Below, piece by piece: positions 9,888 to 20,129 of a stretch of 64,000 nucleotides of DNA. The notes below the pieces were generated by a model that ran no database searches, was not told the origin of the DNA, and was given only the letters and a program-made list of their open reading frames with translations. Positions within the stretch are counted from its first letter, which is position 1; every line of letters starts with the position of its first letter. A program made the translations under genes and the position numbers. The DNA lies in assembly GCA_944739405.2 (NCBI GenBank), contig OX123185.2:8863840-8927839 (forward strand), in the 5' to 3' direction. This DNA comes from Euclidia mi (taxonomy: Eukaryota; Arthropoda; Insecta; Lepidoptera; Erebidae).

Positions 9888-10104
9888 AACCGTTGGAGAT
9901 AGTACGTCGCAGGCGTCGTTTTCGTCGAGTTATCTCAGGACTTGTAGTGGAAGTGACGGAACGGCTGACCGCGTGCGTTTGTGACACTTCATCGGACTTG
10001 CACTCCTTCATTGATATTTACATCGCTGTGTCTGTGAGCGAGAGGGAAGTGATATTGAGGTTCGAAATATTTTACTGATGAAGTTGTCAGATACATCTTT
10101 AGTC

Positions 10105-10320
10105 TATAGGATGTAGAAATAAAATCCTTGTGTTACTAACTGATTCATAGAAAAGCCAAAACTATTAGTTTTAAGAAGCTGAAATTTGGCATGTATGTTC
10201 CTTGGGTACCGTAGAGGAGTACTTAGAAGGAATTGCCCGAAATTCGAACAGGATGGTGAAAATGTTAAATTACGAAAAGTAAGAAAAAGTAGGTGCAGCT
10301 GCGGGCATCCTTTTCTATAG
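10105..10320 (+). mobile_element. Helitron-like non-autonomous repeat (degenerate)
   Basis: Shares ataaaatccttg(t/c)gttact, aagctgaaatttggcatgta and the internal order of blocks with 59553-59765, where the ends are clearer. The 3' end here is decayed. Confidence 0.45.
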
Positions 10321-10550
10321 CATAATATCGTTCTTTACTTGATAGGAAATCAGTGTCGCTAAGTTTTCAATTTCATCAGGATTAGTTAGCTAAAATATTG
10401 TATAATTACAGATAATTTTATCGTAATACGTACCTACTTTAGGCAGAGAAAAGTAAAATATCTAGTAATAACGATATCCTGAGACTACTCATTTGGATTT
10501 TTATACCAAACTATGTAGATACTATGTATTTTCAAATACTCACTTGAGTC

Positions 10551-10921
10551 ATCATTCTCCTAGCGTTATCCCAGTTTCAACCTGGGGTCCGCTTACTAGT
10601 CTAACCGGATTTGGCTGAATATTAGCTTTTCCACAGAGTGACTGCCTGTCTAACCTCCGCAACCCGAAAGGATAGCCATATTCCATGGTTTAGACTAGTG
10701 CCAGTTTATTTAAAAGGTACTGATACCCTATAACGACTGTCAAAGATCTTCATGACAACCGGGACCGACGGCTTAACGTGCTCTCCGAGGCACGGGACAA
10801 GCGATAATTTATAATTCAATACGCACATAACTACGAAAAGTCATTGGTGCTCTTCGTGGATTCGAACCCGATACCCTCTGCATGGCAGTCTGTTGGTATC
10901 TCCACTAGGCTATCGCTGCCT
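10551..10921 (-). mobile_element. tRNA-derived SINE, family B
   Basis: In reverse complement a tRNA-like head (ggcagcgatagcc...; B box GGTTCGAATCC, reverse of ggattcgaaccc at 10858-10869) is followed by a body matching 31.5 kb and 55.9 kb, with a tail near catcattctc. About 370 bp. Confidence 0.7.
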
Positions 10922-10964
10922 CAAATACTCACTTGAGTGTTTTTACAAAAAATACACCCCCGCA

Positions 10965-11030
10965 CATAGATTTGTCCGGGGTGGGAATCGAACCCACGAC
11001 CTTCAGCTTAGCAGTCAGTGTTAGATTAGA
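10965..11030 (-). mobile_element. SINE tRNA-like head, cut by LINE insertion
   Basis: gtgggaatcgaacccacgacc is a B-box-type T-arm in reverse orientation, followed by cagcttagcagtcag. The sequence stops where the 3' tail of the minus-strand LINE begins (11033). Confidence 0.45.
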
Positions 11031-11451
11031 TTAGAAAATTCTTTATTGTACACCACAAGTCACATTACAGAGTTGGAAGAGAAAAAGAAGAAGTTTACAA
11101 ATAGTTACAATGCACAATGGGCGGCCTTGTCGCTAAAAGCGATTTCTTCCAGGCAACCTTTGGATAGAAAGAAATAGATAAGGGAAATAGAATTATAAAA
11201 TGGTGTAGTTATAAAGTTACTTGCTAAGTGAAGATAAAAATACATATATTACGTAAATACAGAAACATATATTATACATATATGCATACATGCATAGGTA
11301 CATACATACATACATATATACAGACATACATACATAAATACATACATATCACATTATAGATATTATAGTTACAATAAGCTATTGACAGTGACTAGTTACT
11401 AGATAGGAAGTGCTGTTTTAATGCCTTTTTAAATATGCCTATTGACTTTGC

Positions 11452-14275
11452 TTACCTAATTTCGAGAGGCAACGCATTCCACAAGCGCACTGCCTGGACA
11501 GCAAAGGATTTACTGTAGTAATTTGTAGAATGCATTGGCATTTGCATCCTCAGATTTTCTGACGACCTTAGAAACCTTGCATGTGTGTCATGGAGGAACT
11601 TAAAACGTTCTTTGAGATACAAGGGAGTGTTAGGATCGAATAAAACAATATACAATAATGTAAGAATATGAATATTCCTGGGCAAACAAATTGGGAGCCA
11701 CTTGAGTTTGATACGAAATTCTGATACATGATCATATTTGCGAAGACCAAATATGAATCTGATACAAAAGTTTTGGAGACGCTCAAGTTTGTCAAGTTGC
11801 TGTTCAGTGAGATCAAGATAGCTGACATTGGCATAATCGAGTACTGGGAGGAGTAAAAATTGAGCAAGCGCAATTTTAGTGGCTATTGGAAGAAAATTCC
11901 GAAACCTACGTAATGACCCCGCTGACGCAAACAACTTACGACTGGTCTCCTGAATTTGATGTCCCCTAGTTAAAGTGCTATCCAGATATATGCCCAAATT
12001 CTTTACATGGTCGGTATATTTTAGAATATTGCCGTCGTATTTAATCTCAGGCAACATTAACCAATTGACCTACGCGATCATTCTGGGACTGCCGATGAGA
12101 ACAATCTGCGTTTTTAAGGGATTAACCTTGAGGCCATACTTTTTGCTCCACTCACAAATTTGTGTTAAGTCAGTATTTATAGAAGAAAACGCATCTGCTA
12201 CTGATTCTAGGGGTGCCTGGGCGTAAATTTGTAAATCATCTGCGTAAAGGTGGTAGGACGAAATTAACTTATGGGATATTGAATTTATGAAAATTGCGGA
12301 AAGTAACGGAGATAGAACGCCACCCTACGGTACGCCGGCAGTTGTATTACACCATGAAGAGTACGTGTCCTCAACGCGTATACGTTGTCGGCGATCGAAC
12401 AGATAACTATGAAACCAGTCAATCACCGTTGGAGATATGTTAATAGAGCGAAGTATGCCAAGCAGGATGTGGAAATCCACGGTATTGAAAGCGTTGCTAA
12501 AGTCGAGTAAGAAAAGTAGCATGAGCTTTCCACTGTCCATACCCAGTCGTATCTCATCAGTGATATGAATCTATGCTGTGGTAGTACTATGTCCAGGACG
12601 AAAACAGGATTGGTAGGGATTTAGAAGAGCATTTTTAGAAAGAAATGTGCATAGTTGTTTATGAATGAGACGCTCTAGGACTTTGGAAAGGAAGGGCAGT
12701 ATGGATATAGGACGGTAATCAGAGAAGAAACAGGGTTTTGGCTTATAAGGGAGAGGAATTATTTGCGCATCCTTCCATGCTGAGGGAAAGATTCCGCTTG
12801 TAATTGAGAAATTTAATATATGGCAGAGGACAGAAAGGATTTCATCAAGGATAGGAAGGATCATATTTCGACTTATACAATCACTACCAACAGCATTGGA
12901 CGAGATTGAGATTATGCTCTTTTTAACATCACAACCGGTAAATTGCTCGAAAACAAAAGATGAATATTTGGGAGTTGGAATACTTGAAAGATCTAATAAA
13001 GTATTCGTTTTAGTAGTCCCATCAAAATTGGACGAAGTAGTGAAATGAACATTGAGGGAAATAATATCAATGTCTTTGGATGTCACGTCAATTCGTGACT
13101 TTCCCACTCCCAGACTTTGGAGAAATTTCCAGACTTTAGCTGGGTCTTCGTTTTGAACAGAATCATAGATAGGTTGGCGTTGTGCTACACACCTTATTAC
13201 AGAGATTTCTTAAACTAACATATTTTTCCAAATTAAACGCAGTAGATTGTAGCTTATACCTTGTCTTGGCTGCAGCTTTTTTAGACATTATTTTTTTTAT
13301 TTCATCAGTAAGCCAAGGTGCCGGTAGATATTTCAGCCGTATGGCACGGATTGGTGCGTATTTGTCATAAAGCTGAATTATTTTCGTCGTAAAATTTGGA
13401 CTTTAGTGTCTACATCATCTGATGAAAACTAGGATCACCAATCAATATTACAAGCATCTTCAAAGAGCTGTGATCGATCCATTCCACTGAAATTGCGCTG
13501 CATTATAATCCTCGGTTTTGCCTTAGGGGGGCGTAATTTATATGAAATACAAAGCAAGTCATGATAGGAGAAGGCATCAGCTGAGCATTGACCATGCTTG
13601 TGAACAAGATAAGGAGAAGACACGAAAATGAGATCGAGTAGAGAAGGAACAGAGTTTGGAAAGTGATGAGTGGCAGAGGCAAAATAGTTAAGTTGCTAGA
13701 TTCGACAATACTCTTAAGCGAGGATGCACGTTAGTCCTGTCTTAAAATGCAAGTATTACAATCTCCCATTATGACTGTATGGTTGTAGGAAGGAATCAAA
13801 CTTTCTAGAATATGTTCAAAAGATGAAAAGAAGTTGACGCGTAATGAAGGGGAGTAATAAACACCTAGAAGAACTTTAGAGTGATTCAATTCCACTTCTA
13901 AAAAGAGATGCTCGCCAGCGTTTGGAGGTGGAGGCTGTTCTGAGATGCTAACTATACTAAAAGGTATTTGATGACGTTTATTTCTAATTAGACGGAAACC
14001 AGAAAGAGAATAAGAAATAGATGGTAGACATGGTTTGAGCCATGACTCCGAGACAAGAATAGCGTGTATGTTCATACACAAAGGTGGTCAGAATATCAGA
14101 GAAATGAGCTGGAATATTTTGTGCATTTATATGGACTACATTAAAGTTTCCTGGCACGTCAGAAAACCGAGACTGAACAATTTCAGCAAGTGTAGGCAAA
14201 CTATTGAAGCTGTCATCGAGGCCAGAAGCTGTTAAAAATCTTTCATCTCTAGTTGTACTATCACACATTAATATA
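11452..14275 (-). pseudogene. LINE ORF2: AP endonuclease plus reverse transcriptase (broken)
   Basis: Reading 14275 down to 11452, the order is endonuclease N-terminus (NVVHINAQNIPAHF; ILVSESWLKPCLPS at about 14035), MGDCNT near 13750, the RT start (DYRPISILPFLSKVLERLIH, about 12660-12720), LLDFSNAFNTVDF (about 12500), YHLYADDLQIY (about 12235; catalytic YADD kept), then the thumb and a C-terminal part ending SFAVQAVRLWNALPLEIR at 11452. At least five frameshifts or stops break the frame. MGDCNT replaces the usual MGDFNT, a change next to a catalytic residue. RT style (SNAFNTVDF, GVP) suggests the CR1/L2/Daphne group; the clade is uncertain without a tree. Confidence 0.8.
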
Positions 14276-14861
14276 CGTATAGGAATAAATATAATAAATT
14301 AATAGTAAATAAATAAATATAATATACAAAAATATAATGAAAAGAAATTTATATATTTATAAATATATATAGGTATTTAAACTAAATAGACTAAGATCTT
14401 TCAATCCATCCGCGAGTTGCTTGTTAAAGAAATTACACAATAAGAACACTCAACTAAAAGACAAGTAGTACCTGGAAGACAGGAATAAGAAGAAATAATA
14501 AAAATAAAGATACGACTGGGTGAAATAAGTATAATCATAGAGAACAAGAAAAAAGAAACACTTAAAAATAAGGCAAAAATTAATTAAAAAAAGAAAACAT
14601 ATTATGTTTTTGAATGATTAAAAGCCTTGTATCCAGAAGGGTAGAATTTTAGACGTTATAGATATTACGTAGTATTTGTCATGTATTTGTATACTCTTTG
14701 GTTATAGATATGACAGTGACAAGTGAAAAAGTGATACATGTCAAAGAAATAGTAATGGTAATACGTAAATAATTATTAGAAAAATTAAAGAAGGTAGAAT
14801 AAGTATGATTGAACGCAATTCACCCAGTCCGTTAAACAAAACAAAAACAAGAAATTCAAGA
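14276..14861. other. LINE inter-ORF region, AT-rich
   Basis: Lies between the ORF1 remnant and ORF2 of LINE copy 1, matching the AT-rich spacer (26130-26700) of copy 2 in position. No separate feature is visible. Confidence 0.5.
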
Positions 14862-14956
14862 ACCTATTTCTTTGCCGGTGCCGCAGCTCGTCTTGATTTC
14901 GCAGTGGCAGTCTTCACAGTGGGCTTCTCCGGTTCCGCACTTTTTATCCTGTCGAG
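14862..14956 (-). pseudogene. LINE ORF1 C-terminal remnant
   Basis: The reverse strand reads LDRIKSAEPEKPTVK then ATAKSRRAAAPAKK-stop. It matches the basic end of ORF1 in LINE copy 2 (LQRIEQKGVEKPSA ... KKRAAAQKKT-like). It marks the 5' truncation point of this copy. Confidence 0.65.
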
Positions 14957-15004
14957 ATCACTCAATCACACATAACCACTAAATTGTTGACCAGTCAAAA
15001 AGTT

Positions 15005-16270
15005 CCTGAGTTTACAGTGTTCAATCAACAAGCAAATAAACTTCTCAACTCTATAATATTAGTATAGATTTTCATCAGTTACAGTCTCCTCACCAGGCGA
15101 ACATAAACCTAATTTAATGTATAGTACGTGCACTAAAAGCCGAGGCGTGATATTATCTACATTGTTGATTAACATGCAGACGCAGTTTACTCGGATAACT
15201 AACGAGATACATTTTGTATGTAAGTGGAGCACCAATTTTGAATTAGGAATTGAAGAAGCAGTATTAATGTCTACGAGTAGATGCAAATACTTAAATTACG
15301 GGTATTGTAATTATGTTATCACACATCCTAAAACAATGACAGAATGCAAAGTGAATATTCTGTAAATCTCATTGGTAAGCCAATTTCGGTCTCCGAGACG
15401 AAAGTCTTGGATCCAACTGAGATATCGCTAGGATCATGTTGATTATGATAATCATTAGCTTCGTATATAAGCTGTCCCACTTCTTGACACGGGTTTCTTT
15501 TAACTATGAAAAGGGTCAAGCCATACTGGATAAGCGCGGGTTAGAAGACTTTGCAGGTCTTTCTAGAACATTACGCAAAATTCTCAAAAAAGCAGATTCA
15601 GCGCTTGCTTAATATAAAGGTGTTGCCATTTTTGAGCCTTTGATTTTGAGTATAAGGCAAAAATCGCGTATGCGTTTTAAATTCTGGAAACTGTCACCGT
15701 CGGGTTTAGTGTTTATGTATACTTATTAATAAACAATCTATATAATACCAAAGATCAACAAATTGATACCCACCAATCGACTAGCATTCACAACCCTCAT
15801 CGAAATTCAACCGTGGTGGATAGACCCAAAGCAATCGGATATTGAAATATAACGAAACTTGGTACTGCATAACGCGCATTATGTAAATCGTGGTAAGTTA
15901 AGGCCAGAAGTACTCGCTGAAAGCAACGATGAACTGGGCTCCTTAAAAATTCAAGACGGATAGAGTGATACCTCGGAGAGTCACGAAAAAATGGACATGG
16001 CATATTTATATATAGGGGTAAGAAGCTATGACTCTTTGTGTGTTGATTTCACAGAGTTATTTGAATCTTAATATATATTAGCTAAGCCTTATTGTCAAAT
16101 TGGTTGGTGCCAGGACTTTTTCTCTGCTATGTACCTAGTTCTTTTTAATGAAAAGTATTCTGTTTGTCAATGACGGCGATGGTAAAATTTTGTGTTACAA
16201 TGATTGAGTAACGAACGTCGAAACATACAAGCATTTAATCAATTTATAATATATGGAGGGTATTCCGTGG
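15005..16270. repeat. Segmental duplication copy A, block 2
   Basis: Aligns with 32785-33880 and 34735-34965, for example around catcagttacagtctcctcacc, aactaacgagatacattttg and ctgaaagcaacgatgaactg. Copy B is interrupted by two retroposons at 33886-34720. The short frames here (62-82 codons) are not conserved as proteins. Confidence 0.85.
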
Positions 16271-16274
16271 ATAC

Positions 16275-16516
16275 TATAATATTCTACCACATTCACACAA
16301 CACCATCTAGTCCCAAACTAAGCAGAAGCTTGTACTATGGATACTAGACATACATATATACTATTTGCTTTTGTAAATACATACATATTATACATAGAAA
16401 CACCCAGACCAAGTCAAACATCCATGTTCATGCACACAAATGTTTGACTTGAGCGGGAATCGATACCGCAACCTTCGGCGTAGCAGTCGCTTACGCTTCC
16501 GCTGCGCCAACCTGTC
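16275..16516 (-). mobile_element. tRNA-derived SINE, family A
   Basis: Same order as the copy at 7.7 kb: ...attctaccacattcacac at left, tRNA-like head (gcgggaatcgataccgc) at right. It sits where copy B continues uninterrupted (near 34960), so it arrived after the duplication. Confidence 0.75.
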
Positions 16517-16629
16517 GTCGTAAATAAATAGATAAAAATTATTACTGCATCTAACATTTTGAATTTACCTGAACCATTATTTTTAAGCCAGTAAACAAAT
16601 TAAAGAAAATATTTCAGCTCTCTTAACGA

Positions 16630-17245
16630 CCCCCCCGTGGGATCTCCACCTTGTCGTGGTGGGGGGGCTCAGTAACCGTGGGTTAGAAGCCACCCACGGT
16701 GAAGCTAAGCGGGATCCCGGGAGGGGACGCTCCACGTGGGCTTGGTAGAGGCCTGCGTAGGATGCGTCCCATGGTGCGGGTGCGGGGGACAGTTCTGTCA
16801 GTCCCTCGCAGTCCGGTGCGGTCGCGGGAGGAGAGGCGTGTGGGTGTTGCGTTGCCCCGCGCCCTATCTCCCGCGACCAAATGGGGGCGCACCATCGTTG
16901 CGTCGCGGTGGGGCCGCAGAGGAAGAGGAGATGCGGTGTTGCGTTGCCGTCCTCCCTATCCTCTGCGGCCACTGGGTGTTTTGGCGGCGGAGCCCAACAC
17001 CTTCATCCGCCGCCAAGGGGGTTTCGTTCGGGGCCCGCCTGACCATCTGGTGGGCCAATACCCGTCGGGGGGTAGCGAGGAATGCTTTGGTGAAACCCTA
17101 CCCTCCGACACATGGGTACATGAGGAGCACGGGTTGGTTTTTAGTCAGTAAGAGTCTGACAGTCCCCTTCGTCCTTCCCCCCCGGGGCGGAGGGACTCCA
17201 TGAGGATTTTCCAACCCGATACCAAAAAAAAAAAAAAAAAAAAAA
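16630..17245 (+). mobile_element. GC-rich poly(A) retroposon, copy 1 (full length)
   Basis: 616 bp, flanked by the perfect 14-bp target duplication agctctcttaacga (16616-16629 and 17246-17259) and ending in about 23 A. Copy B of the segmental duplication has the empty site (near 53338-53352). The body is GC-rich and folds into consecutive hairpins: 16820-16829/16869-16878, ggccgcagagga/tcctctgcggcc, ttggcggcgga/tccgccgccaa, and ggcccgcc/ggtgggcc (with a G-U pair). Open frames of 60-155 codons exist in several phases but are not conserved in the other two copies, so it is treated as non-coding. It could be a structured-RNA SINE or a LINE 5'UTR-derived element. Confidence 0.85.
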
Positions 17246-17754
17246 AGCTCTCTTAACGAAGAAGAAACTGAACTGAAAAGCAGTCTTGATACGGTAATTT
17301 ATAACATTTAACTTCGTTACCTCCTCCAAAGTTGACTAACTTATTCCGACATCTTGCCACAAACTCAGGTTTAATTTATCACGTTCAAACTTTTCACTTT
17401 CCACATGCAATTGACACACACAGATAGAACGATACTACATCTTAAAGTTACCCACACCGTATTCACGAAATAAATTATCTGTGGTGATGTACAGTTTTGA
17501 AATTGAACTAGGCTTTTAATTTTAAATAATTTGAGCTTAAAGACCTAGAAGTATATCTTTAACTGTAACGTTTCGGTTGATTTACAAGACTCATGATTAC
17601 GAAAAACCTTACAAGACTGAGACAAGCTACTGTGGCTATTGTAAGAACAAGGTTTGAGACGCAACAGTTTATTGTGAAAAAACAATGATAAAGGTCGTAA
17701 ACAGTAACTGAATTTTCAAAATTTTACAACTACTTACATATCTATCTATCTATA

Positions 17755-17880
17755 TCGTCACGCCTGTCTCCCATTGGGGTAGGCAGAGACTATGGAACGC
17801 CACATGCCTTGGTTCAAACATACCTCTTTCGCTTCCTCGACATTCATTAACCTCATCATGCATGCGCGTCGGTTATGGGT
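17755..17880 (-). mobile_element. RTE-like LINE 3' fragment
   Basis: cacgcctgtctccc...ggtaggcagagactatggaacgcca matches the start of the larger fragment at 30641-31112. It is missing from copy B at the equivalent position (about 53850). Confidence 0.45.
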
Positions 17881-18738
17881 ACTTTTGATTTGGCCCTTTT
17901 TCAATACCTGATGATAAATGTTCCTTGGGAATTATCGTTCCTTTCAGAGACTGAGAGTATATACTATAAAATGGAAGTAATAATTGATAAGCGTTCCAAA
18001 CGTCGATAGAATGAATACAATAAAATTGTCGATTTCTCAGTATTTCGGCGTACAAGCTAGATTTTGATTGATGAAAGGTCCTCTTTTTGTTACTTCTAGT
18101 TCCAGGAGAGCCTATTGATGTCCATCGAGCATGCTGACACTAATTTTCAATTGAGGACATTTAATACTTATACATTTTGGCCAGACATTATACCTAAAAT
18201 TAATTGCAGGGTCGAAAAATACACATAATCCAATTCCAAAAACAAACAGAAAAGCCTACAAAATACTTGAAAAATGATCTGATTTTGTATATAAGTCGGC
18301 AGCTTGTCAAAAAATATATGGCATTTTTTGGTAATAACCATCTTAATGTAATAGGCAAATGATACAGTATTCAAAATTAGTTAAATAACTCTCTAGTTAC
18401 CATTTGGAACCAGAATAACACGAAGTTGTTTTCTTTTTTGTCTGTTTTAAAAATAGTTGATGGATGCGGGCGGCTCAGGATCGGTTTGTGTTGTGAGCCT
18501 TGGGGGAGCCTATGTCCAGCAGTGGTAGTCTCTTGGCTGAGTTGATGAATAATACCTACGAGGTCATAGAACAAAGAGGTCATAGAACGGATTTGTAGTG
18601 TTCATTAAATGGGATGACAACATTGCCAAATGCTGCACGCATTCGCCTTATGTGCTGATAAACTTCGAACTTTTACGCCTAATCGTAAAGTAGGCCATTT
18701 GTAAGGGCGGAACGCTTGCGCACTAAGTATAGTGTGTA

Positions 18739-20112
18739 GTGTTATACTTACGCGGTACTCCTTCATACACAATGGGCTCACACCCCATAAAATACTTTCT
18801 TTTAAATAAGAACGAGTTAGCTTACGAGGTCGAGATTAGAGGTGAGGAGCCGGCTACCTCTTTCCTAGGTCTGCGGAAGCAGCTCCCTAAATTACTGGAA
18901 GCCATTCCAAATGATGACATTTTGGAGTCGGGTCTAGCCATAGCGGTGGACTTCGAGGGCGCTAGCGAGGCCGTCTCTGAGCTGGCCAAGCGAGTGAATT
19001 TATTAACCAATTCTTACGACGCGAACCTAGCTAGGAGGTCTACCGCACTGCACAACCACATTTTCCATAGACTCCGTAGGATGGAACGTCCTACGGCGTA
19101 TTCAAAACGAATAACCGAATTGTGCAGCCGGTTCGACAAGCTCTCGGCGGAGCTGTCCGCCATTGAACAATCAGGTGTTCGCTCAGCTGATGCTGTGGCT
19201 GAGGCCCAACCTGCGCCGTCTACCTCGACGCAGGCAGGGTTGGCCCCAGTATTGCATTGCGAGCATTTGAGAGTTAGCGAACTGTCTAAGCTAAAATACG
19301 ACGGTACGGGATGCGTCCGAGCGTTCCTACAACGCGTAACCGAATTCAAAACCGCGCGTAATCTACCTTCCACTAAAGTTTTATCATATGCCTCCGAAAT
19401 TTTCACCGGTAACGCACTTCACTGGTACCGCGGCCTAAAAGAATATTTCAATACATGGGAAGAACTCACCACTAAATTAATAGACGATTTCACACCGTAC
19501 GATTATGACTACCGGTTGTTAAATGAAATCCGCCGACGTACTCAAGGTGCTACCGAAACTATAATTATTTATCTCGCGATAATGAATCAGCTGCTCGTTA
19601 GGCTGTCACCGTCAAAGCGATTGTCCGAACGCGAAAAGTTAGACATTCTATTGCATAACATACGTCCATGCTACTCGCTAGTGCTAGCTCCGTCAATATC
19701 TTCAATAGACAGTATAGCAACACTGCAGACGTTATGTTTAAACTACGAACGGATGAAATGTTTGAACTCTCAATTCCGCGAACCGTATTATAATAACGAC
19801 ACGTTGGCACCAGACCTAGCTTACAGTCACAAACCTAATAACCGAGCGCGTAATAATTCCTACAATAATTATCCCGTTGCTACTATAGAGGGTACGTCCG
19901 AATACACTTAGAACAACGAACCTAGCAAACCTAAGTCTAAACCTAGCTCTGTCGCTCTAGTCACGTCCAAGTACTGCCCGCGCTGCCGTATCAATGATCA
20001 CAGTTTGAATGAATGCAAACGCAATCGGTTCGCAATTTGCTTCAAGTGCGGCCGTAGGGATGTGACATTCCCTAACTGCCCGAACTGTAGATCGACGAAA
20101 CCAAAAAACTAG
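18739..20112 (+). pseudogene. Ty3/gypsy gag (nonsense-interrupted)
   Basis: The structural polyprotein gene of an LTR retrotransposon. The more likely start is the ATG at 18772 (MGSHPIKYF). The capsid-type retrotrans_gag core is recognisable from GNALHWYRGLK and FNTWEEL (about 19415-19470) to the IRPCYS region. A TAG at 19909-19911 stops the frame, but the same frame continues to about 20110 through two zinc knuckles, CPRCRINDHSLNEC and CFKCGRRDVTFPNC. The stop is therefore a mutation or a readthrough site. Pol follows in a different frame. Gag would package the element's RNA in cytoplasmic particles. Confidence 0.8.
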
Positions 20113-20129
20113 TTGGTCAGGGTCGGGGC

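Larger units (their letters stand above)
7985..10075. repeat. Segmental duplication copy A, block 1
   Basis: Aligns nearly end to end with 29785-32395 in the same orientation, for example around gttctacgcccaaaaaagtc, tttcgggacattgcggtcat and ggcttggaagctaaagaaaa. Copy B carries an extra SINE piece and an RTE-like fragment. No coding frame is shared between the copies, so the 96-codon and 61-codon frames here are not supported as genes. Confidence 0.85.
11033..14956 (-). mobile_element. CR1/L2-like (jockey-group) LINE copy 1, 5'-truncated
   Basis: The minus-strand 3' end is a tail with ...gtggtgtacaataaag (reverse of 11040-11057) and the block gcgataaggccgcc-like at 11130-11145, which also ends LINE copy 2. 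Coding remnants run from the last about 30 residues of ORF1 (14862-14956) through endonuclease and RT. Confidence 0.8.
16520..18662. repeat. Segmental duplication copy A, block 3
   Basis: Aligns with 53285-54745 (for example acgaagaagaaactgaactg and ctccaaagttgactaac). Differences: the GC-rich retroposon at 16630-17245 and an RTE-like tail near 17755-17880 are present only here. The similarity ends at gtgctgataaa, where the gypsy element starts. Confidence 0.85.

Noticed and set aside
9447..10078. Two plus-strand frames (96 and 61 codons)
   Set aside because: The paralogous block at 31.9-32.4 kb does not keep these frames.
15059..15519. Short frames such as 15117-15365 and the related 32907-33104
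   Set aside because: The two paralogs share part of the peptide only because the DNA is duplicated; differences include frame-breaking changes, and nothing resembles a known domain.
16583..17203. Several 60-155 codon frames in the GC-rich retroposon
   Set aside because: They occur in different phases on both strands, shift between copies and follow from high GC content and few stop codons.
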